From Acanthaster planci (lineage: Eukaryota > Echinodermata > Asteroidea > Valvatida > Acanthasteridae), in NCBI RefSeq assembly GCF_001949145.1, contig NW_019091555.1:62001-126000 (forward strand): a DNA stretch of 64,000 bases. The letters run 5' to 3'. Positions 46,625 through 59,311 of this stretch are shown one piece after another. The position numbers and the translations under genes are program-made. The notes beneath the pieces are model-generated. The model did no database searches. It saw nothing but the letters and a program-made list of their open reading frames with translations, and was not told the origin of the DNA. Each line of letters begins with the position of its first letter. Within the stretch, counting starts at the first letter, position 1.

Positions 46625-49600
46625 TCTACGTAATGTGAAGTACCTTTTCTTATTAGAATAAAAGATTCTGTACTGATGAATGATAAGGATCACAGTACCG
46701 TCATTCCAGGACAGCAATCTGAATTGACGTTGATTGGAATTTTTTGCTTACGTTGTCGAAATCTCACGTCGAAGTCCTTCAACGTTGCCATTCGGAAACA
46801 TCCATGCGATTTTGTCTCCTCTGTGAACGTTCATACATATTCGTACTGTTTAAAAAAACATATATTCACTCTTCATATTAAAACAAGCTTAGGATCTTTC
46901 AAGAGCGTAGGCCTATGTTATGGCAATCGTTAGCTACCGTCGTGCGGGTAAGAAAAAAAAACGCGAATCCGCAGCAGGAGAATAATTAGACATTCGTCTC
47001 TCCAGTCTACATTATATGCATAGAGGGCGCCCTCTATTCTATATTTCTCAACGGTGACTTTTTGCCCCCCCCCCCAATGCCTCTTCGTGACGTTTGTCAC
47101 CGTTGCTAACCTGTGTGTGCGTTGTAGAGAGAGGGGTGCTCCATTTCACAATTTCGAATCGAGGGCCTACGTGAAAAATTCTTGAAACTTGTCCTGAAAC
47201 GCCTATCGGCCTTTCCACTGTCGGCGTCATCAAGATGTTATTCGGGGGCCAGGGGGAGTTTTCCAGGGCGCAAAACACTCCTCACTGGTAAACTGATAAA
47301 CCATCAACGGTGGAATGGGGACAATCCTGGTGTATTCTCATCCAAACCGGTGATTTTTATCCGATTTTTCTCCCTTGAATATTTTAGATTTCTATTTGCA
47401 TGTTTTAGATTATTTTTACTCTGAAGGTCAAGGTTATTGTGCATTAATAGCTTACTTACAGGCATTGTTTTATTTCCAATTTGCTTTTGTAAAGCGTCAG
47501 GGAGCATTTGATTCGAATGGCTTTGGTGTCATGGAAATGTATTTAATTATTATATTTAATGAGCGTTTATCTTGGGCTTTCTGTTGGTTTTGTCTTCTTT
47601 GGAAATTTTAATTCTTTTAAGAAGGGGCCATCGCCCCTTGCTCCCCCTCCCCACGCATGACACTTATGCTAAAGCCCCCCATCTATCATCCCCAAATACA
47701 CACGACTCCTATCGTATGTCATCCCACTGAAACGGGTGTCGCCACACACACACACGGTTTGTACGCAAAAGAATCGACGTAGTACTCAACTGTGCGAAGC
47801 ACACGTACGTAGATGCAGCAAACGAGCAAGCAAGGGCGATCCCCTCCCATAGTACTATCCAGTGTTGCGATATAGGCGGCTTCAACTCCCAAGGTCGTAA
47901 TCGTTGCTCATCCCGTGCATGGAACGTTTTAACCGTGACAGCTCATTGCCAGGGGTGCTGTGGGATAGGGTTGTCCTAAACTTGTGACCAGTGATCTGTC
48001 ACTCTGTATTTTGACTGGCATCGCACGGCTGGTCTTTTGTGGAAATTTCAATTCATCTCCAAATTCACGATTGTGCGGTTTTTCTGCCAACCTGTTTGGA
48101 ACGATTCGCGCGTGAAAATGGTAACATTTCAACCGATATCTGGCCTTGTCAGATCGAGAAATTGTTCCCTGGTCAGTGGCTATTCAATGTAGTTTAACTG
48201 TTCATGCTTATATCCAAAGTATGTATACTGCATAGTAGCGATTACTGAGTGCATGCAACGGCCGTCTTGCCAAGTCAAGCTATACAAGTTTAAGGGTGCA
48301 TGCGCACAACCCCGGGGTACTTCTGTTAATTAATGGAACACGATCTTGAGCACATTCTGGAAGATATGAGGTGCAGTGGTGGGAGATCGCTTTGATATGC
48401 ATTTGAGAACCTTCGCTTCATAGTGACGAGGATAATGAGGATGATGGTAGTCTGTTTTGCGGTGCTTTTTTGTATGAAATTGGGGCTGCGTGAATTAAGG
48501 ACTCACATATTCCGTTGCGCATAAAGTAGTGCACATAGCAATGACAACAGAGAAATGGGAGGCTGGGACTGCCAGCTCATTAGGGGGAGAGGACTAGATA
48601 TCATATGACACCCCACTCAATTTTACGAGTAGCCCCAAGTAAAGCCATATCAACGCTCTTCGAAGTTCTTGTAACCTTCATGTTGGTTTCTTTAAAACCG
48701 ACTGTTTAAACGTTGAGAATTATCGAGGTAAACCTTTAAGCTTCAGTAAACTCGTCTAAAAATTCCTTTGTTTGGATAATTTAGCGAGAGGTCATCATAA
48801 GAAACTGTATAATACATTAGAGCATGAAGTAAACTTTAAGAAAGAAATCTGTATTAAATCCTAACGGTTCCTAGCTTGCGCACGATATACATTTATGATT
48901 GCCTGCACTTTGTTTTCATTAATCATACATAACGATTTCAAGATGACGATAACAGCCCACGCGATTAACCGAGGAAAATTACAACCTAGTGAAACGATCC
49001 TTTGAGTCCCGTTGTGGCTCCGTTGCCAAGACTTTGTTTTATGCATAACCGGCGCCACGTGCGGGAGTCGCGTGGAACCAGCACTGACAATGACCAGGCA
49101 TTTACACACTAACGAACGGTCACTACAACTTCAGAATTTCGTCCCTTTGGATACTCAGTGACTTGCGTTTAGGGCGGGTTTTAAGTGAATCTGGCTGCTT
49201 TGTAGCGCAGCTTTACTCGTTCAGCTGAGCTAGCCTTGACTGACGTTCAGGCTAAGCGTTTTTTATTTCCTGAAACATTACTCTAAGTCCACGGTGCAAA
49301 AGTAACATGATATATGCATTATGAAGAAAAGGTCTTTGAAGGTGACAGAAATGATGCTTGAAAAGCACTTGCCCAAATCATTCTGAATTTGAAGAGTTAA
49401 GTGTTGCAGATACAAAGTCTTTTAAATCCATCACTGTGTTCATTCATTAAAAAGACGGGTGGGATTTTTGCAACCGCGTGTAACGTTAGCGACTCATCTT
49501 AAACCTGCCATCCGTTTAACGGGCGCAACAGGTGAGCCGAGAAATTGAAAATCCCAGATCGTGAAACCTGGAAACTGACAGCTGTTTTCTTCCCAGCTGA

Positions 49601-52600
49601 AAATGACATATGCATCTCGCCATCAGTAGACGACGTTGGCGCGCTCCGCCAAGGTTAAGGTCAGAGCCCGCCGGGGCGACACGCCGCCCCGCCCTGATAT
49701 GATACCGATATATAGGCCTACCGGTACCGGATTGCTTGCTAACCGAAACACTCGAAACTGATTTGGGGTGAGCACTTGAGCGAACTTACCTTTGGCCGTG
49801 TCGGTAATTTGTCAAGCGGCCCGACGAGCAAAACGCACCCGGTGCGAAGTGCTGATCAATCGGGGCATGGTCAAGGGCTCATCTGGTGCGCAGATGACCA
49901 GATGATTGACCGCGTGAGGACGGTCTGGACTGGCTGTGCGGGGTCAAAGGGTTAGTCTAGGAGATCAGAAGACGGGGGCGCTGGCTCGAGATAGGTAACT
50001 AATAGCACGGGTGTGGAGTGTGGCTGTCAAGCTGGAGCTAATAGACTCCGCTGTAGTTGTCTGCAGTGGAACCATAGCATGTGTAGCCACACAAACAGGT
50101 CTGCGACTAAGGGATCCGCGTGCATCTGCACGACGTTTCTGGTCTGTGTTTCCCCTCGCGGATGGAAATCAAACTTTCCGAGGGACCGAGCCTGCAACTC
50201 CCCGCCAGCGTTGCTGTCCCCACAACGCCTGTATGCACGACAGTAAATTGCATGTAGTGGCTCGTCTCTATGACTAAACTCATTGAAGATTCCGGTAGTG
50301 TGAAAACAAAAATTGTCACCATTTCCTGTGCAGAATTGTACTTCGAATAGCAAGTCCGTCCTGATGCCAAAAAAGGGAGTTTCCTCTGACGGTGGTGGGG
50401 ATTGGTGCCTTGTATTTCGTGTCGCAGAGTTTCTTTCGAACGCCACGGATATGGAACAATTTACCCATATTTGCCAAGGACGATGATTATTTTCAGCAGC
50501 TTTTTTTCCAGTGAGATTGAACTCCACACCTGGTTCCCTTATTCACGAAGTCATTTTGATCTAATTTCCCGAATCTTTTATATAAACTGCAAACTGTCAA
50601 ATAGGATGGCTCCAGACTGTTTCACAATTTCCGTCTGTTCCAAGTCACCCTTTCAATTGTTTTTAAATCTGGCTTAAAACATCAAGGCGCACTATGTGTG
50701 TTCAATCATGAATTTGAAATTCTTCACCAGAGTAGGCAGGTACTAATTGTCAGGAAATTTCATTTTATTGCTTTCATTTCTACTCTCAACGTTCAAAAAG
50801 GCAGAGTTGCTCTCGATTTCAATATGCTCGGCCTCGTGCATAAATAAAGTCTCAACTCTTGTCTGTGTGCCACATAATTATGCTAGCCTTCCTGCTGCAG
50901 AGACATGGCGCGGTTGACATGGAAATTTTGTCATTTTCCATGTCTCCGGTTCGCCGCGTAAAGTTGGCTTTCGTCCCACCCCCCAGAAGCACCTCGGTAA
51001 TCCAACTCACGCCTGTCGGCTGTGTTTATCCTGGCCTGACGTTGTCAGAACTTTTCCCGACCTTCTTTGTGCTCCTCACATTTAGGTTTATCCGCCCAAT
51101 CTCCGGAACCCCGAAATTCTGACAGAATTTAATAACCATCATAAAATGTTACAATATTGCGCGTTAATCCGGTTTGTGGCAGGCATTGTCAGTTCCCCCG
51201 GGAACAAACGCCACACATGCTAGGTATTAATTCTTTGGGTCAGTGCCGTATAGATGCAATAAGTGGGAGATTTAGGTTGTGCCCCATCTTTACATGTACA
51301 CATTTCACACCCCTTGAGACTGCGCGTTATATTTCCACCACTGCCTTACAGAATGCTGAAACTCATTCACACTCAACACAGATTAAATTCAAAAGTAACG
51401 TTCAACCTGGATAAGTGGTAAAGTAGTTTTCCCTCATCATATGCTTCAAGTTTAAACATTTCACTCAAACCTCATCGAGGTCATAAGTTCAGTTTAAATC
51501 ATCTACAAAAAAGGCTGCTGATTAAAAAAAAACACACTGAACAAATAGTTGTTTATCAAGTTTGACGAAGAATCTCTGAACCAAAACATCTAAGCCGTAC
51601 CATTCGCACTCTCCCTGCGGTAAAACTCTTATCTTATGATGCTTGTATCCGTACGTAAGAGTGGCAATAAAGTTTTGCGGTGTTTAACGTCCAACATGTT
51701 GTGAGGAATTGATTTGTGTGCTCTGCCATGCCGTTGACAATTTATCGTATGATTCATATTTACGGAGCGATTTTCTATCTGCTTATTTACAGGGGGTTAT
51801 GACTCTTTCATAACCAGACCCATTCATGTCATGTACATTAAGTTTAACCCTTCGAATGCCGCGTCGCCCATGCATGTCGATTGAACTCCCCGCCCCACAA
51901 AACAACAGACAGATATTGCTTGGGGAAACAAAAAAAAAACCAACGGAAAATCTTGCAGCAATACCCGGGCAACTGTTACTAAACAACTGGCTTGTTTCGC
52001 AAGCCATACGTACTTCTGTTAACTCCATGCAGTATTTGCATTGCAAACAATGCACACCCATGTTTACTCCTTCCAACCAGCGACCGTACTCTGCTAATGA
52101 CGTTCCCTCCACCACTTAAGTTCACTTCTTCAAAATAATGTTGCAAGGTTTGAGCTAGTTTTGTTCTTTCCCTCTCCCTTTCTTTCCTGGACGAGATTAA
52201 TAACCCCCCTCCTATACACTGGCAACATCACACCACACGTATCACCGTCCATTGTGCGGCCTGCCACTCCCCGTGTACACTGCGCCACCTAGATTAGTTT
52301 CTCACGCTTCCGAATTTGACAGAATAAACAGAGGAAAATTACCGGCGCGTAGAGAGGCCCGAACGGAAGCACGTTCGCTGGGACCTGGTTTTGTTTGTGC
52401 GTGTGTAAACCAGCAACATTTCGTCGAAGCTGCATCTTTTTGTTCGCCCGCGTGGTGAATTCAGAACACGATTTGACCCAACGGAAAAAAAGAGAACTTT
52501 ACAGCTCGATAAAGCTATTTTACTCTGACTTGTATGTTCGTAAAATATCTTCTTGCTCAGCATCGGATATTATTTTAAAATGGGTCCATTATTTCTTGTA

Positions 52601-54942
52601 TTCAAAGCCTACGAACCAATTTATCTGTACATTGTCACGTTTAGCAACAGCTCATATCTTTGTGTTATGTTAAAATAGCTGCAAGCTAAAATCGAAATGG
52701 ACACACACACACGAAAAAAGCTGAGCTTTGAAAATCTTTCAAGTATACGAAATCGTAGTTTAAGACGACACCGTTTCGAGATTGGGTGCCGCAAGGGGTA
52801 ATCTCGCTCTTGCACATACTGCATTCTTGTCCAATCGAAAGTGTTATCCCAGCGAGCATGCCCAGATGGGCCCTGAAGGCGAGTGATGATGTCTACATCA
52901 CGGAGTGACCCTTGACAGGGGTAAAAGTCCTCGGCAGACGCGCAAACAACGAAACAAGAATGGACCGGACCGGTCTCATCGAATGTGCACTGGCACAGCC
53001 TCACTTTGCCCCCCGTTAAGGGAGGGTGTAAGGTACTGGTCGGACTCTTAACACCGTGTAAGCCTAGACAAGGATTTTTCCTATGTCACCTACCAAACGA
53101 AAGGGGCAAAAACAATGCCAGCATAAAGGAAAAAAGCAAAAAAACAAAATGGACTATTTGTTTAAGTAAAGTGTTAGTCTAACGCAAGCGACGAGCACGG
53201 CAGTGATATGTGTAGTAACGAGGGAAATTACCTACGTCACCGCGCGTTCAGTTCAACTCCCTCTTCAGCCCATGCCGCACTGCAGTAGGCGTGTTTAAGT
53301 GTTTTGTTATTATTTCCAATTGTTATCTTTAATAACAAAGGATTCTGTTCCACCACAAAGAAAAAGCCTGAAAAATATGTGAGAAAACAAAAGACATCAA
53401 AGCCGCTCGGAGATTGAAACCGACATCACTGTGGCTGGTCGATGGTTCAAGAGCGTAATGCCTTGCCAAGCGTTTGCCGGTATGCTCACGGCTCGCCTAA
53501 TATGCATTGTGTACGTAGAACCACCGTCACCTACTCCACACAGACATAACGGGCTTAAAACACACTAAAATATCATTGAAAAAGTGAAACTACAAAAAGG
53601 ACTAAAAGTCTGTCTGTGAAATCTGGACTACTTCCCTCCTTCGGACAAGAGTGACAGCAAGTCTCAAATGCGATAAAATGGCAACGAGTAAGGGGGAGTA
53701 ATAGGTTGTCGGCGCGGGTCGCAATAGCGAGCGTGTGCGTATAGTGTAGTGCGTACTTGTATATGCGCCCATTACACAATGCTGCTTTCGTGCCAAGACG
53801 CGGAAAATGTCTTTTCGACATCTCGCCGTTTCGCCAAGACGCTGGCGATAAATTTGCCCCAAGAGTCCCCCAGATCGTTAATTAGGTCTTTTTCAAGGTG
53901 AGTAGGGGCTACAGGTTGGCAGTTGTCCCGGCGTCTTGCCTATGGACCGGGCCAAATTTTGGTGCGCAGATGGGCCGAAAGTGCCGGTTTGGGTCGCTTT
54001 GTATTGTGTTGAACAGCCCGGCTGACGGCTCGGCCGCCAAGATAAATCTTTGGTCAATCTTGGTGATTCAGTTTTGGGCATTAAAAAGTTCCGATTGAGT
54101 CAGAACAAAGGGTTGAGATTGATCGAACGAGTCTGTGATTCGGCGCGCCTCCTGCCGACCCTGGTGAGTTGGCCGGCGCGTCGGCTCGGAACACGTTGAG
54201 ATGTTGTGCCGTCGTTCACTTGCAAAGCCCGTCAGCGGAGAGCGCGCTGCTCTCGTCCAATCTTAGTCGTCTCCGATTGAAACAGAGCGAAGCAGGCCTG
54301 ATAGTGTTAGCTTTGACCGTCTTTGGGGGGCATTGTCTAGGCAGCAGACACCGGTTGTTCTGGCTCCCGGCGGTGGGGGTGCCATGGTCGAGCCGAGCGA
54401 GCAGAACCGACCGAACAGGCGGCACGATTGTGCCCGCTTGCAAACAGCCAACGCCTGAGCGCCAATGGCAGGTTGCCTTGTTGCACGGGCACTCGCGCCC
54501 CGCACGCTCCCGAAACATTTATCGTTTTGTTATTTATTTATATTAATTGAGCTATTAGAACAAGCATAGCAGGCAGCCGACAATTCATCATGTTCGTTCC
54601 TCACCATTGAAGTAAGTGAAAAAGCGATCGACTTTTGTTGCGATGTAAGCGGCCGGGGAGCGAGCACACGCGCTGGCCCCCAAGCTGCAGGTGCATGGCC
54701 GAGTTGTCAAGTGTACCCGACCCGCTGGAAATGCACTATTAAATGCCCAGGCCGGTGATAGGGCACATAATAATCATCAGAGACACTTATTATGTTCAAT
54801 CGGCAAAACAGAGCCCTTTGTTCGGTGGGGCCGTGATTGTCAACCGAGCTGTATTTCCTCGGTTGTTAGAGCCATATTTGCCGCTCATTATCCCCGACTG
54901 CTACTTGAATGGGTGATCCCTGCTCGGCCAGGGAAAATTTTC

Positions 54943-54950
54943 TATATAAA
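54943..54950 (+). promoter_or_regulatory. PRDM12: TATA box of the PRDM12 promoter
   Basis: TATATAAA lies 87 bases upstream of the PRDM12 ATG, which would put transcription start near 54,975 and give a 5' UTR of about 60 bases. Upstream are a SOX-like CTTTGTTC (54,816-54,823) and an inverted pair CATAATAA/TTATTATG (54,766-54,794). The TATA assignment rests on sequence and position only. Confidence 0.5.
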
Positions 54951-55036
54951 CAAGTGATTGCGGCAGATAGAAGTGACAGTCCAGCTTTTCCCTTCACCTG
55001 CTCGGGGTAAAAAAAAATCGTCAACCGCCAGCTGTC

Positions 55037-55181
55037 ATGGACCAGGCCCTGCTCCCGCACGACTACATCAGTCCTGAGATTTTGCGTAATGCGCTCTACG
55101 GAAAGTGGTGCAATGTTCTGGGCCAGGGGCTGACTCGGGATAACAAGACGGCTGCAGCTGAGCTTCTGGAACGGAAAAAGG
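55037..55181 (+). CDS. PRDM12: PRDM12 first coding exon (gene continues beyond the window)
   Basis: The exon encodes 48 residues plus one base, ending at a GTAGGC donor in phase 1. Residues 11-31 contain IxxEIL, then LYGKWxNVLGxxL. These match the conserved segment before the PR/SET domain of human PRDM12 (ITSDIL, then LYGRWRNVLGEQL). PRDM12 is a nuclear PR-domain zinc-finger repressor that recruits histone methyltransferase and specifies nociceptors and V1 interneurons in vertebrates. The ATG has G at -3 and +4, with a TATA box 87 bases upstream. The PR domain and zinc fingers are not found in the remaining 8.8 kb, so they should lie downstream of the window. The identification rests on one short exon, supported by the neighbouring ABL gene. 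Confidence 0.78.
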
Positions 55182-57714
55182 GTAGGCTCCTTTTTTTTGC
55201 AGTTTTAACTTTCCGTCCAAAAATGTTTTCCGCTCGTCGACCTTCGCGCAGCGCACATAGCCAAGCAGGTAGTTAACGGGCCGTGCCGCGATGTAAGGAC
55301 TCCGATCCAGGAGCAATGCGTCGATTTTCATCCTCTGGCAAAGTTAGCAAACTTTCTCAAAAGTTTCGGCATTCATTTGGCGAGCGGGAACCAAGTGCAT
55401 TTTTGCGTGGGAAAAATAAATAATCGCTTGAGTTTGGAGGTTTTAAGCACCAGCGCGCTAAATATTTCAGTTGTCCACTGCGTATAACATCTCTCTTACA
55501 GGGGAGCTTTGCTTCGAGGGGGGTCTTGCCCAAGTTTTGGAAATATGACTGAGTGTCGACTGAACCCCACGTTTGCCATTTTTCGGCATTTTGGCACTTT
55601 TGTAATTCTGAAAAGAGAAATTTTAGTTTTGGAGCTCCAATTATTTTTGCATCCGACAGAGCATTTACAGGGCATGTCCGCATGTATTAAATAACCATCT
55701 TCTTGTACTGAACTAGAACAGTAGTATATTATGACGTCATACTCATTAGCATATCCCATGAATACCATGCTGGGCCAATGTTTATATTGATTCCAGCGCT
55801 ATTTGCAGCTTAATATTTTTTAATTAACGACAAAAACTTTGAAAAGAGAAACTAGAGCTTAAAAAGAAAGTCTTCTCCCAAACGAGTTCAAATCGCAGTA
55901 CGAAGGCCGTAACACTCAGTCGTAGCTAAGGGGGCCCCCAAAGTGCCCTCCTCTCCTCTAAATTGCCGCAAAGAATTGGCAGTCCGTCAGTTCAGGTTAG
56001 CGTCGCCATGCTTCTTCAACATATGCCCCTCGTTTTGATAGGCACTAGGCGAAAGTGTGCTTCCTGCCCGCGCCCGAAAAAAAGGGAAGGACCCAGGGAG
56101 AGCGTGCAAGTCTCTGTATCACTGGAGCTCATTCCGTTCTCTTCGTCCGAGTGGCTTTTGATGGATTACCTCCTCTCTCCTCCTCTGTTTTCTTGATCTC
56201 TACACTAATTGAATCGCCGGACTCGGACAAGGGTAATACATTTTTAACGAGAGGCCCACCGTGGTACCAACAAACCTAACATGCGGTGTTACAGTTGACT
56301 CGGCCGCTATAGAGACTTTCTACTTTCCCCCACCCACTTCGATATTTTGGTCCAGTCTCGACACAGCACAGCAGTTGAGAAGTCTTTGTCTAGGATCCCC
56401 TTGAGTACTGAGAGCACGGAAGATCAGTGACTACGTTTCATGCTGTTACTCCTCCGTGCCGTAAAGTTTTACGACACCTAGTCGCGACCACCTCACGTTA
56501 CTTTCATTTGTGTTATGTTTTTCCCCGGTGCCGTCTGCTGTCGCAGAATCAAATACCAGGTGACGAACGTTTCTCTCCGTTTACACCACGTTTTTGTTGT
56601 CTGGGATAAGGATGAGATATTAGTTTTTAAGTGGTTTTGGTGTCTTAGTGCGGGGACACACGCTTGCCTAGACAGGGAATTGGTTTCAGGTCCACAGCAA
56701 CTCTAGTCCTATGTTGTTCAACAGGTCTGTGACTGAACTGGCTTGGGCGAGTTGCGCTGTACGCGTGACAGACGGTCTACTGCATCCCCCATATGTCGCG
56801 AAAAAGCGAGCCCCCGGTTTTGTTTCGAGTGGCCAAGTACAACATTGTGATAACAAGCAATTTACAAGCATGCCGCAGAATGGGTGAAAAAGTAGAAATT
56901 AAACGGTTTCTCTCCGCCCCTTGTGTCCCTGGGTAAACACGGGGTCCGGACGGAGTCGTCTGTACGGAAACCTTGACTGGTACATTACCGTCTTGTTGCT
57001 TATGTCTCCGTCACCAGCAGGTATGCCTTGTGGAATCGCAGCGGCCCGTCTGTCGCATATTGTCGAGGGGCAAAACATGACCACCGTTTTGTTCTGGGCC
57101 ATTTGCCACTTTCACAACAGATTAGCAATGATACTTTGTCCCGTTCTTATTAGCGTTAAATTGACTTCCCACATGCGCTGCCCATAATGTAATCATAGTT
57201 TGCAAGTGTTGCCAAACGGGGAAATATCGCCCCCTTTAAATCATGCATTTCCATTAGTCGCGATTGAATTAATCATGTCCAGCCGAAAAGAAGCAGACTG
57301 GTGACTCTCCGATAATAAAGCAGCCGCGGGTTTTTTTTACCCACCGGTTCGCAGTGCGTGGCTAAGAAAACCTGTCCCCGTGCACATTTTAATTCAATCT
57401 GTCTTGAGGATACCCCATGTTTCATAACACAAATTACTTCGTAATTTCACGCCGTCGTTATGCCAGACAGTTTTTACAAAAAGGGAAACCTAATTAGGGC
57501 TGCTTTCGTTGAGACGAGCGAGGCAGGTTATCTTGAATGCGGCCGATGTGTAAGATCGCAGCCGTGTTTTGTTTTTTGTTTTTTGGGGTTTTTTTCGCCT
57601 GTCCCATTTAGCGCGCCATCTCGCGCATACGCCAAATGGCCCGCCCAACACTGACCAATGAGAGCAAGGTGTTTGCCGCATTGCGTATAGGGATGTCTCA
57701 TATGCCACACAGTC

Positions 57715-57931
57715 AGAGCTGTTTATGAAGAGAGTTGCGACATGAGTGTCTCAATTGTTGGATCCAAAATGGTGGATTATGCGGTGCGTCTGGCGTAGTC
57801 ACACCGGCACGAGGCAGAGAGTGCTAATGGACAGTTAGCACACAAAATTGCATGCTGTACTTCACACATAATGAACAGCCATTTTGGTTCCAAAGTCTGA
57901 GGTTGACGCGACTCTCTCTATAAACAGCTCT
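57715..57931. repeat. Inverted repeat enclosing a 44 bp repeat unit
   Basis: The outer arms pair AGAGCTGTTTAT with ATAAACAGCTCT, and CCAAAATGG (57,764) with CCATTTTGG (57,879), with partial matching between. The enclosed segment contains the first copy of a 44 bp unit that recurs at 58,123. It could be a foldback transposon. Confidence 0.6.
57781..57824 (+). repeat. 44 bp direct repeat, copy 1
   Basis: The unit begins GCGGTGCGTCTGGC and ends GAGAGTGC. It matches 58,123-58,166 at 42 of 44 positions. Confidence 0.85.
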
Positions 57932-58122
57932 ACACACTGTTATCCTTCCCAGAGCACCACCGGGACAACACATCCCCAGCCTGTCCTATACTCAATGCAA
58001 TCATGCTCCTCTCTCGACCACCTTTTTTCTGTGTGGTATGAGATTATTGCGTGGCTACATTTCACCCCGTGCGCTCCCTTGAAAAAAAGTAAACGTGAGA
58101 GGCATCTCGGAGTCCAATTGGA

Positions 58123-58166
58123 GCGGTGCGTCTGGCCTAGTCACACCGGCACGAGGCCGAGAGTGC
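58123..58166 (+). repeat. 44 bp direct repeat, copy 2
   Basis: This is the second copy, 342 bases downstream, with two mismatches to the first. Confidence 0.85.
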
Positions 58167-58895
58167 GGCAACGCGGCTGAGGCTTTTGTCATCGCGATAT
58201 AGGAGCACAGACTACAATAGTCCATGATACTGTTTCTGTTAAATTTTAATTTTATTTTACGGCACAGTGCAGTTGGGTTAAATGCCGTGGATTTTTTTTG
58301 TTTTGAATTAATTCTCAACGGAAAAGTTGCAGAAGTTTGTGGCAGAATTTCTTCTTGAGTCGTTTATTGTAAGTGTATCATTTACGTGTTTAGAGATTTC
58401 TCAGGGTTAAAGTCTTTTTTTTGCACCAGCGACAATGTGTTGCAGGGCTTCTGTTGGGTGTAACTGCAATTGTCATGTGAGACCTGCGATCCCACAGCGT
58501 CCTCATCTTTAATGTGATTCATTATAGGAGGGCATAGGAAGGAGAAAGTCGAGATGTCCAGTGAACAACGTTTCAAATGAGAGTGCGCTGGTAAAGAAAC
58601 ACTTTGAAATTACCCCAATCAACTTTCTTCTCAGAAGATGTGTAATCCTTAAGGTGAATCTGAACTCGGTCGGTCGATTTTATGTCTGAAAGAGAAAAAA
58701 ATGCTAATTGAGATGCATTGAAGAGATTTGCGTGAGAAATCGGCGGTGCAGGTGCTCTGATCTTTGTGCATTGTCCATTACCTAATACTCTGTGTAACGT
58801 GAAGGTCAGTGGTGTGTATATTCATATTCAATGTATATTGCACTTGGGAAGGTGTTCCTATCACCCAGTTTAACTCCATCGTCTTGCCACCCTGA

Positions 58896-59134
58896 GGCCA
58901 GTTTCATAGAGCTGCTTAAGCACAGGATTTGCTTAAGCACAAAAAAACTTGCTTTATAAAAAAAAGTTACTTGCTCAAACTGTGTGATTGTCATGCTAAC
59001 CAAAAGACAGGTAAATACCATTCCAAAACAATATGCATCACAAGAAGCTTTGGCTGGTAATTTGATTTGTCAAGCAAGTTTTTTTTTTCATGCTTAAACA
59101 AATTTTTCGCCTGTGCAGCGCTTTGAAATTGGCC
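58896..59134. mobile_element. 239 bp foldback element with GGCCAGTTTCA ends
   Basis: The left end GGCCAGTTTCATAGAGCTGC is inverted at the right end as GCAGCGCTTTGAAATTGGCC. Inner arms share AAAAAAACTTGCTT. A CCTG lies just outside each end (58,891-58,894 and 59,135-59,138), a possible target duplication. This resembles a foldback family I recall as common in sea star genomes; that recollection was not checked. Confidence 0.75.
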
Positions 59135-59311
59135 CCTGTTGTCTTTCTCCCTTGCCATTGTATCGATATGTTTCACGACTACGGGTTTTAACTTCAATTT
59201 AGCGGCCCTGTTACTTCCCCTTGCGGCTGTATTGAAGTGAGGGGGATGATTCTGGCGATGGTATCGCCTGTCATCTACAGTCTCTTAAACCGGCCGGTTG
59301 ATATACAAATA

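Larger units (their letters stand above)
35516..54942. other. Intergenic region between ABL and PRDM12
   Basis: I recognise no protein-coding gene in this 19 kb. It is visibly richer in CpG than the ABL gene body. It contains a perfect 16-bp-arm hairpin (35,976-36,014), the N gap (36,902-37,056), a GTTTT microsatellite (40,347-40,392), a SINE-like element (45,871-45,985) and a miRNA-sized hairpin (46,535-46,624). Open frames up to about 165 codons exist but lack motifs and splice context. As upstream flank of a developmental gene it may hold enhancers. A stretch near 49,560-49,620 has paired CAGCTG E-boxes and ATATGCAT, but conservation was not tested. Confidence 0.6.

Noticed and set aside
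50027-50527. 166-codon minus-strand open frame in the intergenic region
   Set aside because: No family motif is visible. GC-richer, stop-poor DNA in this half produces long chance frames.
54169-54546. 125-codon open frame upstream of PRDM12
   Set aside because: It is overlapped by equally long minus-strand frames in CpG-rich DNA with no recognisable protein.
37057-54900. EXOSC2 gene between ABL and PRDM12, as in human
   Set aside because: No exon resembling an exosome RRP4 subunit was recognised. Short exons could be missed by eye, so this needs a protein-to-genome alignment with EXOSC2; a hit would change the synteny picture.
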